15,293 nucleotides of DNA from Candidatus Brevibacterium intestinigallinarum (GCA_019117325.1 DWZY01000224.1:1-15293), one strand, 5' to 3'. Positions 6,726 to 14,197 are shown, counted from the first letter of the stretch. The notes: a model not told the origin generated them from the letters alone. Program-made: numbers and translations.

Positions 6726-7574
6726 ATGCTTCGCATCGCGGTGCCGAACAAGGGCACCCTGTCAGAGTCCGCCACCGCCATGCTGCGGGAGGCCGGCTAC
6801 AAGCTGCGCACCAACTCGAAGACGCTCGTCAGCCGTGACGACGCGAACGGCATCGAGTTCTTCTACCTGCGTCCGCGCGACATCGCCGTCTACATCGGCG
6901 AGGGGATCCTCGACCTGGGCATCACCGGGCGCGACCTCCTCCTCGAGTCGGAGGCCGCGGCACTCGAGACGCTGCCCCTGGGCTTCGGCCGCTCGCGCTT
7001 CCACTACGCCAGCCGGGTGGGAACCTTCACGGACGTGACCCAGCTGGAGGGCAAGCGGATCGCGACCAGCTATCCCGTCCTCGTCCAGCGCGACCTGGCC
7101 GCCCGCGGCATCGACGCGCGCACCGTCAGCCTCGACGGCGCGGTCGAGGTCTCGATCGAGCTGGGCGTCGCAGACGCGATCGCGGATGTCGTGGAGACCG
7201 GGACGACGCTGCGCCAGGCCGGCCTCGAGACCTTCGGCGATCCGATCATGCGGTCGGAGGGGCTCCTCGTCGCCCCCGTCGCCCGCGACGAGGTCTCGGC
7301 CGCCGCACAGGTGGTCGTCCGTCGCCTCGAGAGCGTCATGGTCGCCCGCAGCTACGTGCTCGTCGACTACGACGTGCCCGTCGACCGCCTCTCCGAGGCC
7401 GTCGCCGTGACGCCCGGCTTGGAGAGCCCCACCGTCTCCTCCATGCGGGACCCCGAGTGGGTCGCGGTCCGCTCGATGGTCGCCGCCGAGGCCCAGCACA
7501 CGGTCATGGACCGCCTGTACTCGGTGGGAGCCCGCGCGATCCTCGTGACGAACATCGCCGCCTGCCGTGTCTGA
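6726..7574 (+). CDS. hisG: ATP phosphoribosyltransferase, long form
   Basis: HisG condenses ATP with PRPP, the committed and usually histidine-inhibited first step of the pathway. The ATG at 6726 has AGGAG at 6712-6716 and gives 282 residues starting MLRIAVPNKG, the standard HisG start. The frame stays open upstream, but that part does not resemble HisG. The PRPP-binding loop DVVETGTTL is at residues 154-162, and GITGRDLL lies in the first domain. The length and the final ~75 residues (VDYDVPVDRL, TPGLESPTVS, ARAILVTNIAACRV) identify the long form with a C-terminal ACT-like regulatory domain, which does not need HisZ. Feedback control by histidine is therefore expected from the family. The 3' end overlaps the next gene by 8 bases. 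Confidence 0.97.
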   Translation: MLRIAVPNKGTLSESATAMLREAGYKLRTNSKTLVSRDDANGIEFFYLRPRDIAVYIGEGILDLGITGRDLLLESEAAALETLPLGFGRSRFHYASRVGTFTDVTQLEGKRIATSYPVLVQRDLAARGIDARTVSLDGAVEVSIELGVADAIADVVETGTTLRQAGLETFGDPIMRSEGLLVAPVARDEVSAAAQVVVRRLESVMVARSYVLVDYDVPVDRLSEAVAVTPGLESPTVSSMRDPEWVAVRSMVAAEAQHTVMDRLYSVGARAILVTNIAACRV

Positions 7575-8043
7575 CCCCGCTCGCGGCGAGCCGCTGCCCG
7601 TCGTCTTCCGCCCGCGGATGCTGCGGACGGTGGGGCTGATCCTGGCCCCGCTCGTGACAGCCGCGTTCATCGCCGCCTCCATCGCCTTCACGATCATCGA
7701 GTGGAAGGGGTGGCGGCCCGCCGTCGACTCCGTCTGGATGATCGGGCTGGGCATCGCCCTCTCGCTCGCCATCCTCCGCTTCGCCCTCATCGTCGCCCGC
7801 GCGGACGAGGACGGCCTGTTCGTCCGGAACATCGTGCTGACCCGACGGTACGAGTGGAGCCAGATCGTGGGCGTCTCCTACTCGGAGCCGCTGGGCGACT
7901 CCTGGGCGAACCTCAGCCTGTCCGACGGCACGACCGCGGCCGTCATGGCCATCCAGGCGGCGGACGGGCCGCGCGCCGCTGAGGCGGCGAACCGATTGCG
8001 TATCCTCGTAGACGAGCACACCCCGACCGGAGGCACACCGTGA
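7567..8043 (+). CDS. Small membrane protein with bacterial PH domain
   Basis: A 158-residue protein read from GTG 7567, overlapping the hisG stop by 8 bases. No Shine-Dalgarno is visible, so translation is probably coupled to hisG. It has two hydrophobic segments (about residues 21-43 and 55-76) followed by a soluble part (77-148) with the strand-rich pattern of the bacterial PH fold: ADEDGLFVRNIVLTRRYEWSQIVGV. This is the architecture of the actinobacterial two-helix plus PH-domain proteins found next to hisG. Its biochemical role is not known to me, and no catalytic residues are seen. Its stop overlaps the CoA-transferase start (GTGA). The last codons of the gene include TTG, CGT and GTA, used nowhere else in it, which coincide with a promoter-like hexamer for the next gene. 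Confidence 0.8.
   Translation: MSDPARGEPLPVVFRPRMLRTVGLILAPLVTAAFIAASIAFTIIEWKGWRPAVDSVWMIGLGIALSLAILRFALIVARADEDGLFVRNIVLTRRYEWSQIVGVSYSEPLGDSWANLSLSDGTTAAVMAIQAADGPRAAEAANRLRILVDEHTPTGGTP
8001..8006 (+). promoter_or_regulatory. Candidate -10 hexamer TATCCT for the CoA-transferase/carboxyltransferase pair
   Basis: TATCCT matches TANNNT and lies within the 3' end of the PH-domain gene, about 34 bases before the CoA-transferase GTG. A start near 8011-8013 would leave a leader of about 28 bases that includes the ribosome site GGAGG at 8029-8033. The -35 side is weak: CTGAGG at 7979-7984 with a 16-bp spacer. The local run of codons rare for this gene supports a selected DNA signal but does not prove it. 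Confidence 0.35.
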
Positions 8044-9239
8044 CCATTCCCCACACCCCCCGCAGCCAGGGCCCGCTCGCCGGAACGGTCGTCGTCGACC
8101 TGTCCCGCGCGCTGGCCGGACCCCACGCCGGCCAGATGCTGGGCGACCTGGGCGCGCGCGTCATCAAGGTCGAGACGCCCGGCTCCGGCGACGACTCGCG
8201 CGGCTGGGGCCCGCCCTTCGCGGGACCGGAGGACGACCCGCAGTCGACCTACTACCTCTCGACCAACCGCAACAAGGAGTCGATCGCGCTCGACCTCAAG
8301 AGCGAGGACGGAGTGCGCACTCTCACGGGCCTCGTCGAGCGCGCAGACGTCCTCATCGAGAACTTCCGCGCGGGCGTGCTCGACCGGCTGGGCTTCTCGA
8401 CGACACAGCTGGCGGAGCTGAACCCGCGGCTGGTCGTCCTCTCGATCACCGGCTTCGGCCATGACGGTCCCGAGGCGTCCCGTGCGGGCTACGACCAGAT
8501 CGCCCAGGGCGAGGGCGGCCTCATGTCGCTCACGGGCTCCGGACCGGACGACTACCAGCGCGTGGGCGTCCCGATCGCGGACCTGCTCGCGGGCATCCAC
8601 GGCGCCTACGGCGTGCTGGCCGCCTTGCTCGAGCGTGAGCGAACGGGCCGCGGCAAGGTCGTCCGCACCTCCCTCATCGCGGGCATGGTGGGCATCCACG
8701 CGTTCCAGGGCACCCGCGCGACGATCGGGGGGATGACCCCGCAGCCCGGCGGCAACCACCACGCGACCCTGGCACCCTACGGACTGTTCACCTGCCGTGA
8801 CGGCGCCGTCCAGATCTCCGTGGGCAACGAGAAGATGTGGCAGCGGTTCTGCGAGGCGTTCGACCTCGACGCCGCGGACCCCCGCTTCGCGACGAACGGC
8901 GAGCGGTTCGCGAACCGCGACGAGCTCATCAGCCAGATCGAGGAGCGCTTCGCGCAGTTCGACTCCGCACCCCTGCTGGAGAAGCTCTCGGAGGCGGGCA
9001 TCCCCGCCGGAGTCGTGCGGACCCTGCCGGAGGTCTACGCCTGGGAGCAGGCGCTCTCCCAGGGTCTCAAGATCACGACCGCGCACCCGACGATCGGCGA
9101 CATCGACCTGCCGGGACCCCCGCTGCGCTTCTTCGACGCGGACGGCTCCGGCGAGACCGAGACGACGGTGACCGAGCACATCGCTCCGCCGCGCCTGTCC
9201 GCCGACGAGCAGGCCATCCGCGATTGGCTGGAGGGCTGA
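8040..9239 (+). CDS. CaiB/BaiF family (type III) acyl-CoA transferase
   Basis: A 399-residue protein with the features of class III CoA-transferases. It opens with GPLAGTVVVDLSRALAGPHAG, then LGDLGARVIKVE near residue 40, NRNKESIALDLKS, the DVLIENFRAGVLDRLG block, and SITGFGHDGP. The catalytic aspartate is D152 in GYDQIAQGEGGLMSLTG, where family members form the aspartyl-CoA thioester. The C-terminal lobe carries PYGLFTCRDG and AGIPAGVVRTLPEV. The GTG start has an ideal GGAGG at 8029-8033 and overlaps the PH-domain stop by 4 bases. The acyl donor and acceptor cannot be read from sequence. The next gene, a carboxyltransferase starting one base after the stop, suggests joint use of a carboxylic-acid CoA ester, which is inference. 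It is an insert relative to a simple his-trp order. Confidence 0.9.
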   Translation: MTIPHTPRSQGPLAGTVVVDLSRALAGPHAGQMLGDLGARVIKVETPGSGDDSRGWGPPFAGPEDDPQSTYYLSTNRNKESIALDLKSEDGVRTLTGLVERADVLIENFRAGVLDRLGFSTTQLAELNPRLVVLSITGFGHDGPEASRAGYDQIAQGEGGLMSLTGSGPDDYQRVGVPIADLLAGIHGAYGVLAALLERERTGRGKVVRTSLIAGMVGIHAFQGTRATIGGMTPQPGGNHHATLAPYGLFTCRDGAVQISVGNEKMWQRFCEAFDLDAADPRFATNGERFANRDELISQIEERFAQFDSAPLLEKLSEAGIPAGVVRTLPEVYAWEQALSQGLKITTAHPTIGDIDLPGPPLRFFDADGSGETETTVTEHIAPPRLSADEQAIRDWLEG

Positions 9240-9240
9240 C

Positions 9241-10743
9241 ATGGCGAAGAGGCTGACCGCCCGGGAGCTCATCGAGCGTGTTGTCGACCCCGGCAGCTAC
9301 GTGTCGTGGGATCGGGAGCCCATCGTGCCGGGCGCCGGCATCGATGAGGAGTACGCGGCGGACCTCGCGGCAGCCCGCGAGAAGTCCGGCGTCGACGAGG
9401 CCGTCGTCACGGGCGAGGGCCTCATCCACGGCCGCCGGGTCGCCATCGTGGCCTGCGAGTTCCGGTTCCTCGCCGGATCGATCGGCACCGCGGCCGCCCA
9501 GCGGCTCGTCGAGGCGATCGAGCGCGCTACCCTCGAGGGCTTGCCCGTGCTGGCGGGACCCGCCTCCGGCGGCACCCGGATGCAGGAGGGCACGGTCGCG
9601 TTCCTGTCGATGGTCAAGATCACGGCGGCGGTCGTCGCGCACCGGAAGGCCGGCCTCCCGTTCCTCGTGTACCTGCGCCACCCCACGACCGGCGGCGTCT
9701 TCGCCTCGTGGGGCTCGCTGGGCCACGTGACGGTCGCGGAGCCGGATGCGCTCATCGGCTTCCTGGGCCCGCGCGTGTTCGAGCAGCTCTACGGCCGCGA
9801 GTTCCCCGCCGGTGTGCAGTCGGGCGAGAACCTGCAGCGCCACGGCATCGTCGACGCCGTGCTGGACCCCGACCGCATCCACGACACGGTCGCCCGCGTC
9901 CTCGACGTGCTCATGGGCGCCCGCGAGCTCCCGGCGCGCGTGCCGGACCCCGACTCGCGGCCGGCGGAGCCGGACACGCGGGACGCGTGGGAAGTCATCA
10001 CGGCCTCCCGCCGGCCGGAGCGGCCCGGGGTGCGCGACCTGCTGCGCCACGGCGCCTCCCACGTCCTCCCGCTGCGCGGGACCGGGCAGGGGGAGAAGGA
10101 CCCCGGCCTGCTGCTGGCGATCGCCCGGTTCGGCTCCGCCCCGTGCATCGTCCTGGGACAGGACCGCTACCGGCAGGACACGCGCGAGCCCATGGGCCCC
10201 GCCGCCCTGCGCGAGGCCCGCCGCGGCATGCGCCTGTCGGAGGAGCTGAACATCCCGCTCGTCACCATCATCGACACACCGGGCGCTGCCCTGTCGCGCG
10301 CGGCGGAGGAGGGCGGCCTCGCGGGCGAGATCGCACGCAGCCTCGCGGATCTCATCGACCTCGACGCGCCCAGCGTCTCCGTCATCATGGGCGAGGGCTC
10401 CGGAGGCGGCGCCCTGGCGCTCATCCCCGCCGACCGCGTCCTGTCCGCGCAGAACGGGTGGCTCTCGCCGCTGCCGCCGGAGGGCGCCTCGGCGATCGTG
10501 CACCGGGACACGGAGCACGCTCCCCAGATGGCGCAGGCGCAGCGCGTGCAGTCCGCGGAGCTCGTGGCCGCGGGCGTCGTCGACCGCGTCGTCGCAGAGC
10601 CGGTGGACGCGTCCGACGACCCGCGGGGCTTCATCGCTCGGCTGGCCGCGACGCTCGAGCACGAGATCATCGAGCTCATGCGCACGCCCGAGTACCTGCG
10701 GACCGGCGCCCGCATCGATCGCTACCGGAGGCTGGGACTGTGA
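9241..10743 (+). CDS. accDA: Fused beta-alpha acetyl-CoA carboxylase carboxyltransferase (AccDA-like)
   Basis: A 500-residue protein with two crotonase-like carboxyltransferase halves. The N-terminal half is beta-like (AccD): GPASGGTRMQEG at 106-117, HPTTGGVFASWGSLG and AEPDALIGFLGPRVFEQ. No zinc-ribbon cysteines precede it. The C-terminal half is alpha-like (AccA): DTPGA from D345, AEEGGLAGEIA, GEGSGGGALA from G384, and SPLPPEGASAI. By family knowledge such enzymes move CO2 from carboxybiotin to an acyl-CoA, usually acetyl-CoA to malonyl-CoA, and a fused form called AccDA is known in corynebacteria. The biotin carboxylase/carrier subunit is not in the window and must come from elsewhere. The ATG has GGAGG at 9230-9234 and lies one base after the CoA-transferase. 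The substrate is uncertain, and a decarboxylase-type role is an alternative. Its stop overlaps hisF by 4 bases. Confidence 0.82.
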   Translation: MAKRLTARELIERVVDPGSYVSWDREPIVPGAGIDEEYAADLAAAREKSGVDEAVVTGEGLIHGRRVAIVACEFRFLAGSIGTAAAQRLVEAIERATLEGLPVLAGPASGGTRMQEGTVAFLSMVKITAAVVAHRKAGLPFLVYLRHPTTGGVFASWGSLGHVTVAEPDALIGFLGPRVFEQLYGREFPAGVQSGENLQRHGIVDAVLDPDRIHDTVARVLDVLMGARELPARVPDPDSRPAEPDTRDAWEVITASRRPERPGVRDLLRHGASHVLPLRGTGQGEKDPGLLLAIARFGSAPCIVLGQDRYRQDTREPMGPAALREARRGMRLSEELNIPLVTIIDTPGAALSRAAEEGGLAGEIARSLADLIDLDAPSVSVIMGEGSGGGALALIPADRVLSAQNGWLSPLPPEGASAIVHRDTEHAPQMAQAQRVQSAELVAAGVVDRVVAEPVDASDDPRGFIARLAATLEHEIIELMRTPEYLRTGARIDRYRRLGL

Positions 10744-11513
10744 GCACTGCCGTGCGGGTCATCCCGTGCCTCGATGTGGACGCGGGCCGCGTCGTCAAGG
10801 GCGTGAATTTCGCGGACCTCCGGGATGCCGGGGACCCCGTCGAGCTCGCGCACCGCTACAACGCGCAGGGCGCGGATGAGCTCACGTTCCTCGACGTCAC
10901 CGCGACGACGGGGGACCGGTCGACGACGTACGACGTGGTCACCCGGTGCGCGGAGCAGATCTTCATCCCGCTCACGGTGGGCGGGGGTGTGAGGTCCGTC
11001 GAGGACGTCGACCGGCTGCTGCGCTGCGGCGCGGACAAGGTGGGCGTCAACAGCGCCGCCGTCGCTCGGCCGGAGCTGGTGTCTGAGATCGCCCAGCGCT
11101 TCGGCAGCCAGGTCCTCGTCCTCTCCGTCGACGCCCGCCGAGTGCCGGACGGCCAGCCGGCCACGGCCTCGGGCTACGAGGTGACGACCCACGGCGGCCG
11201 TCGGGGCACCGGCCTGTGCGCCGTCGAGTGGGCGGCACGGGCCGCCGAGGCCGGGGCGGGGGAGATCCTGCTCAACAGCATCGACGCGGACGGGACGAAG
11301 GCGGGCTTCAACCTCGAGATGCTCGCGGCCGTCCGGGCCGCCGTGCAGGTGCCGCTCATCGCCTCCGGCGGGGCGGGCGCGCCCGCGCACTTCCCGCCTG
11401 CCGTCGACGCGGGAGCCGATGCGGTGCTGGCCGCGAGCATCCTGCACTTCGGAGAGACGACCATCCCCCAGATCAAGGAGGAGCTGCACCGTGCCGGACA
11501 CGAGGTCCGCTGA
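10740..11513 (+). CDS. hisF: Imidazole glycerol phosphate synthase, cyclase subunit
   Basis: HisF uses ammonia delivered by the glutaminase HisH to turn PRFAR into imidazole glycerol phosphate and AICAR. The GTG at 10740 overlaps the preceding stop (GTGA) and has GGAGG at 10727-10731, giving 257 residues. The frame is open upstream but only inside the carboxyltransferase gene. The start VRVIPCLDVD is diagnostic. The two catalytic aspartates of the (beta/alpha)8 barrel are D12 in CLDVD and D131 in LSVDARR. The phosphate-binding segments LTVGGGVRS and IASGGAGAPAHF are intact, as are VNSAAV and NSIDADGTKAG. HisH is not in the window. The 3' end overlaps hisI by 23 bases. Confidence 0.97.
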   Translation: MSTAVRVIPCLDVDAGRVVKGVNFADLRDAGDPVELAHRYNAQGADELTFLDVTATTGDRSTTYDVVTRCAEQIFIPLTVGGGVRSVEDVDRLLRCGADKVGVNSAAVARPELVSEIAQRFGSQVLVLSVDARRVPDGQPATASGYEVTTHGGRRGTGLCAVEWAARAAEAGAGEILLNSIDADGTKAGFNLEMLAAVRAAVQVPLIASGGAGAPAHFPPAVDAGADAVLAASILHFGETTIPQIKEELHRAGHEVR

Positions 11514-11835
11514 GACGCAGATCGACGCGCTCGTCTTCGACGAGCGCGGACTCCTGCCCGTCGTCGTCCAGGAGGCGACGACGCGGGAGGTGCTCATGCT
11601 CGCGTGGGCGAACGCGGACGCCGTCCGCCGGACGCTCGAGACCGGGCGCGCCACGTACTGGTCGCGGTCCCGCGGCGAGATCTGGGTCAAGGGTGAGACC
11701 TCCGGGCACGCGCAGCACGTGCGCTCGGTCGCGACCGACTGCGACGGCGACACACTGCTCTATGTCGTCGACCAGACCGGGGCCGCGTGCCACACCGGGA
11801 CGGCGACGTGCTTCACGGGACGGGAGCTCGCATGA
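11491..11835 (+). CDS. hisI: Phosphoribosyl-AMP cyclohydrolase
   Basis: HisI opens the adenine ring of phosphoribosyl-AMP, the step after HisE; here the two are separate proteins rather than a HisIE fusion. The GTG at 11491 has AAGGAGGAG at 11475-11483 and gives 114 residues, normal for the stand-alone enzyme. The metal sites are complete: D83, C84, D85 and D87 in TDCDGDT for Mg and Zn, and C100 and C107 in GAACHTGTATCF for Zn. The REVLMLAWAN and TYWSRSRGEIWVKGETSGH stretches are also diagnostic. Its start lies 23 bases inside hisF and its stop overlaps the trpE ATG (ATGA), so hisF, hisI and trpE are probably translated in sequence from one message. Confidence 0.97.
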   Translation: MPDTRSAETQIDALVFDERGLLPVVVQEATTREVLMLAWANADAVRRTLETGRATYWSRSRGEIWVKGETSGHAQHVRSVATDCDGDTLLYVVDQTGAACHTGTATCFTGRELA

Positions 11836-13376
11836 GGCTCACCCCGTCGAAGGACGAGTTCGCCCGCCGCGGTCGCGACCGCCGGGTCATCCCCGTCCAC
11901 ACGACCGTGCTCGCGGACACGGAGACGCCGCTGAGCCTGTACCGCCGCCTGGCGGAGGGGCGTCCCGGCGGTTTCCTCCTGGAATCCGCGGCGCAGGACC
12001 AGTGGAGCCGCTACTCGTTCGTGGGCCGTGCACCGGTCGCCACGCTCACGGAATCCGACGGCGAGGCCGTCTGGCTGGGCACTCCGCCGTCCGGCCTGCC
12101 GACCGGCGGGGATCCGCACGTCGCGCTCGAGGCCGCACTGCGCGCGCTGGCGACCGACCGGACGGATGACGGCCTGCCTCCCATGGTGTCCTCGTTCGTG
12201 GGCTACCTGGGCTGGGACACGATCCGCCGGTTCGAGGACCTGGGCGGATCCCCACTGCCCGAGCACCCGGTGCCGGAGCTGTCGCTGTCGATCCCCGGGG
12301 ACGTCGCGATCCTCGACCACTTCACCTCCCGCCTCACCCTCGTCGCGAACGCGGTGAACGTCGACGGCCGGCCCGAGGGTGCGGAGGCCGCCTACGACGC
12401 GGCCGCCGCGCGCCTGACCCGCATGGTCGAGGAGCTGTCCCAGCCGCTCGTGCCGTCGCTGGCCGTCCACGACGCGCCCGAGCCCGACGTGAAGCCGCGC
12501 ACGCACGAGGACGACTACCTGAGCGCCGTCGAGGAGGCCCAGCGGCTCATCGTCGAGGGCGAGATCTTCCAGGTCGTGCTGGGGCAGCGGTTCGACACCC
12601 AGATCGATGCGACGGCGACGGACGTCTACCGCATGCTGCGCGCCACGAACCCCAGCCCGTACATGTACCTGCTGGACGTGCCGGTCGCCGACGGCTCGCC
12701 GCTCACGATCATCGGCTCCTCACCCGAGGCGCTCGTGACGGTCACCGACGGCACCGTCACGACCCACCCGATCGCGGGCACCCGGCCGCGGGGAGCGACG
12801 GCGGACGAGGACCGTGCGCTCGCGACCGAGCTGCTGGCCGATCAGAAGGAGCGCGCCGAGCACCTCATGCTCGTCGACCTCGCCCGCAACGACCTCGCGA
12901 AGGTGAGCGAGCCCGGCAGCGTCGACGTCGTCGAGTTCATGGACATCGAGCGCTACAGCCACGTCATGCACATCGTGTCGACGGTGACCGGGCGCCTGCG
13001 CGCGGGCACGGGCGGACTCGACGTGCTGCGCGCCGCGTTCCCGGCCGGCACGCTGTCGGGAGCGCCCAAGCCCCGCGCACTCGAGATCATCGACCGGCTG
13101 GAGCCCACCGCGCGCGGCGTCTACGGCGGCGTCGTGGGCTACCTCTCGTTCACGGGCGACCTCGATGTCGCCATCGCGATCCGCACCGGGATCCTGCGCG
13201 ACGGCCTCCTCACGGTGTCCGCGGGCGCGGGCATCGTGGCCGACTCCGACCCGCGCTCCGAGCTCGACGAGTGCCGGCGGAAGGCCGCCGCGGTGCTGCG
13301 CGCCGCAGCGGCGGCCGGCACCCTGCGCACCCCGCTCGGACCGACGGGGGAGGACGGACGGGAGCAGTCGCCGTGA
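11832..13376 (+). CDS. trpE: Anthranilate synthase component I
   Basis: TrpE makes anthranilate from chorismate, with ammonia from a TrpG glutaminase that is not encoded here. The ATG at 11832 overlaps the hisI stop and has GGGAG at 11822-11826, giving 514 residues. An in-frame ATG at 11787 lies inside hisI and is unlikely. The feedback-inhibition motif LLES is at residues 49-52, with the matching NPSPYMY element at 273-279, so tryptophan control is expected. The chorismate-binding half shows HPIAGTRPRG, VDLARNDLAKV, SGAPKPRALEIID and YGGVVGYLSF. The N-terminal RRVIPVHTTVLADTETPLSLYRRL is typical of actinobacterial TrpE. No leader peptide rich in Trp codons precedes it, because hisI runs directly into it. 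Confidence 0.97.
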   Translation: MRLTPSKDEFARRGRDRRVIPVHTTVLADTETPLSLYRRLAEGRPGGFLLESAAQDQWSRYSFVGRAPVATLTESDGEAVWLGTPPSGLPTGGDPHVALEAALRALATDRTDDGLPPMVSSFVGYLGWDTIRRFEDLGGSPLPEHPVPELSLSIPGDVAILDHFTSRLTLVANAVNVDGRPEGAEAAYDAAAARLTRMVEELSQPLVPSLAVHDAPEPDVKPRTHEDDYLSAVEEAQRLIVEGEIFQVVLGQRFDTQIDATATDVYRMLRATNPSPYMYLLDVPVADGSPLTIIGSSPEALVTVTDGTVTTHPIAGTRPRGATADEDRALATELLADQKERAEHLMLVDLARNDLAKVSEPGSVDVVEFMDIERYSHVMHIVSTVTGRLRAGTGGLDVLRAAFPAGTLSGAPKPRALEIIDRLEPTARGVYGGVVGYLSFTGDLDVAIAIRTGILRDGLLTVSAGAGIVADSDPRSELDECRRKAAAVLRAAAAAGTLRTPLGPTGEDGREQSP

Positions 13377-13855
13377 CGAAGGGCAGAGCCGTCATCCTCC
13401 TCCTCGTGCTCGCCGGAGTGCTGTGGATCCTGGCCGCGCAGTCCTGGGGCGCTGCGGCACAGGCGCCCACCGGTCCGGCCGGCGTCGCCGAGGTCGCGGG
13501 CGAGGAGGAGGACGGGCATCCGGTCCTCACGGCATGCGCCGCGATCATCGCCGTCGCCGCGCTGCTGCTGGCCCTGCTGGGCCGGATCGGCCGCATCGTC
13601 GTCTGCGGCCTCATTGCCGCCGTGGGCGCGGGTGCGCTGCTGACGGGCGCGGCATCGTCCGCGCCGATGCACCTCGCTGTCCTCACGGTCGCCACGGGTG
13701 CCGCGATCGTGGCCGTGGCCGTCTGGACCGCGGTCGTGAGCCGCGGCTGGCGGGTCACCAGCCGATACGACCGGCAGACCGCCCAGGCGGACCCCGCGGA
13801 CGACGACCCGACCTCGGCGTGGGACGCGCTGTCCAGGGGCGAGGACCCCAGCTGA
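13373..13855 (+). CDS. Trp biosynthesis-associated membrane protein
   Basis: A 160-residue hydrophobic protein from GTG 13373, overlapping the trpE stop by 4 bases, with GGAG at 13361-13364. Four membrane segments can be read at about residues 6-22, 51-70, 74-92 and 100-122. An extracytoplasmic loop rich in Gly, Ala and acid follows AAQSW (residues 21-25), and a charged C-terminal tail follows TM4 (SRGWRVTSRYDR, then acidic). This layout, and the position directly after trpE, match the conserved actinobacterial family annotated as tryptophan-associated transmembrane protein. Its function is not known to me; roles in tryptophan or indole movement or in anchoring pathway enzymes are only guesses. 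The frame extends upstream inside trpE but without family resemblance. Confidence 0.85.
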   Translation: MTKGRAVILLLVLAGVLWILAAQSWGAAAQAPTGPAGVAEVAGEEEDGHPVLTACAAIIAVAALLLALLGRIGRIVVCGLIAAVGAGALLTGAASSAPMHLAVLTVATGAAIVAVAVWTAVVSRGWRVTSRYDRQTAQADPADDDPTSAWDALSRGEDPS

Positions 13856-13874
13856 GTCAACGCGCGCGACATGC

Positions 13875-13880
13875 GACAAT
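13875..13880 (+). promoter_or_regulatory. Weak -10-like hexamer in the gap before the HGxxPAAW gene
   Basis: The 84-base gap 13856-13939 is the longest in the window. It holds GACAAT at 13875-13880, in the context ATGCGACAATGA, which resembles some actinobacterial -10 sites but lacks the leading T. No good -35 is seen. A start near 13887 would leave a leader of about 50 bases ending in AAGGAGAG at 13930-13937. No terminator, and no leader peptide with Trp codons, is visible in the gap. Confidence 0.28.
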
Positions 13881-13939
13881 GACCTCGGAGTACCACTGAT
13901 CACACACGGACGGGCGCGACCCGCCGGGCAAGGAGAGAC

Positions 13940-14197
13940 ATGGCAACGACACGGCGCGCGGGCAACGATCTGGACCGCTCGGCGATCGACTACGACCGCA
14001 TCAAGGATCCGGGCCACGGGAACACGCCCGCCGCATGGATGGGCGTGTTCCTCATGCTCGTCGGCAGCACGATCCTGGCCCTCGGCATCGTGCTCGAGTC
14101 CGATGTCACCATCTGGACCGGCGTCATCATCGCCGTCGCGGGTCCCGTCGTCGGCCTCATCATGCGGGCCGCCGGCAAGGGCAAGCCCCGTTCGTGA
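13940..14197 (+). CDS. HGxxPAAW family small membrane protein
   Basis: An 85-residue protein from ATG 13940 with a strong ribosome site, AAGGAGAG at 13930-13937. The family motif HGNTPAAW is at residues 26-33 (H26, G27, P30, A31, A32, W33), directly before the first of two membrane segments (about 34-52 and 57-76). The N-terminus is polar and the C-terminus is short and basic. The family is known from actinobacterial trp regions but has no assigned function that I know of. The stop overlaps the trpC GTG by 4 bases, so its translation probably feeds TrpC synthesis. Its Val-Gly and Leu-Gly pairs use GTC and CTC, unlike the genes upstream. Confidence 0.85.
   Translation: MATTRRAGNDLDRSAIDYDRIKDPGHGNTPAAWMGVFLMLVGSTILALGIVLESDVTIWTGVIIAVAGPVVGLIMRAAGKGKPRS

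Noticed and set aside
9073..10662. A 529-codon open frame on the - strand opposite the carboxyltransferase
   Set aside because: No domain features, composition set by the opposite strand, and no ribosome site that stands out.
11787..11831. Upstream ATG giving trpE 15 extra residues
   Set aside because: It lies within hisI, has no good ribosome site, and the ATGA junction at 11832 with GGGAG fits both the family N-terminus and the local coupling style.
13871..13899. Mini-frames ATG CGA CAA TGA and ATG ACC TCG GAG TAC CAC TGA as a possible trp leader peptide
   Set aside because: Neither contains a Trp codon, no ribosome site precedes them, and no terminator/antiterminator pair could be drawn before the HGxxPAAW gene.
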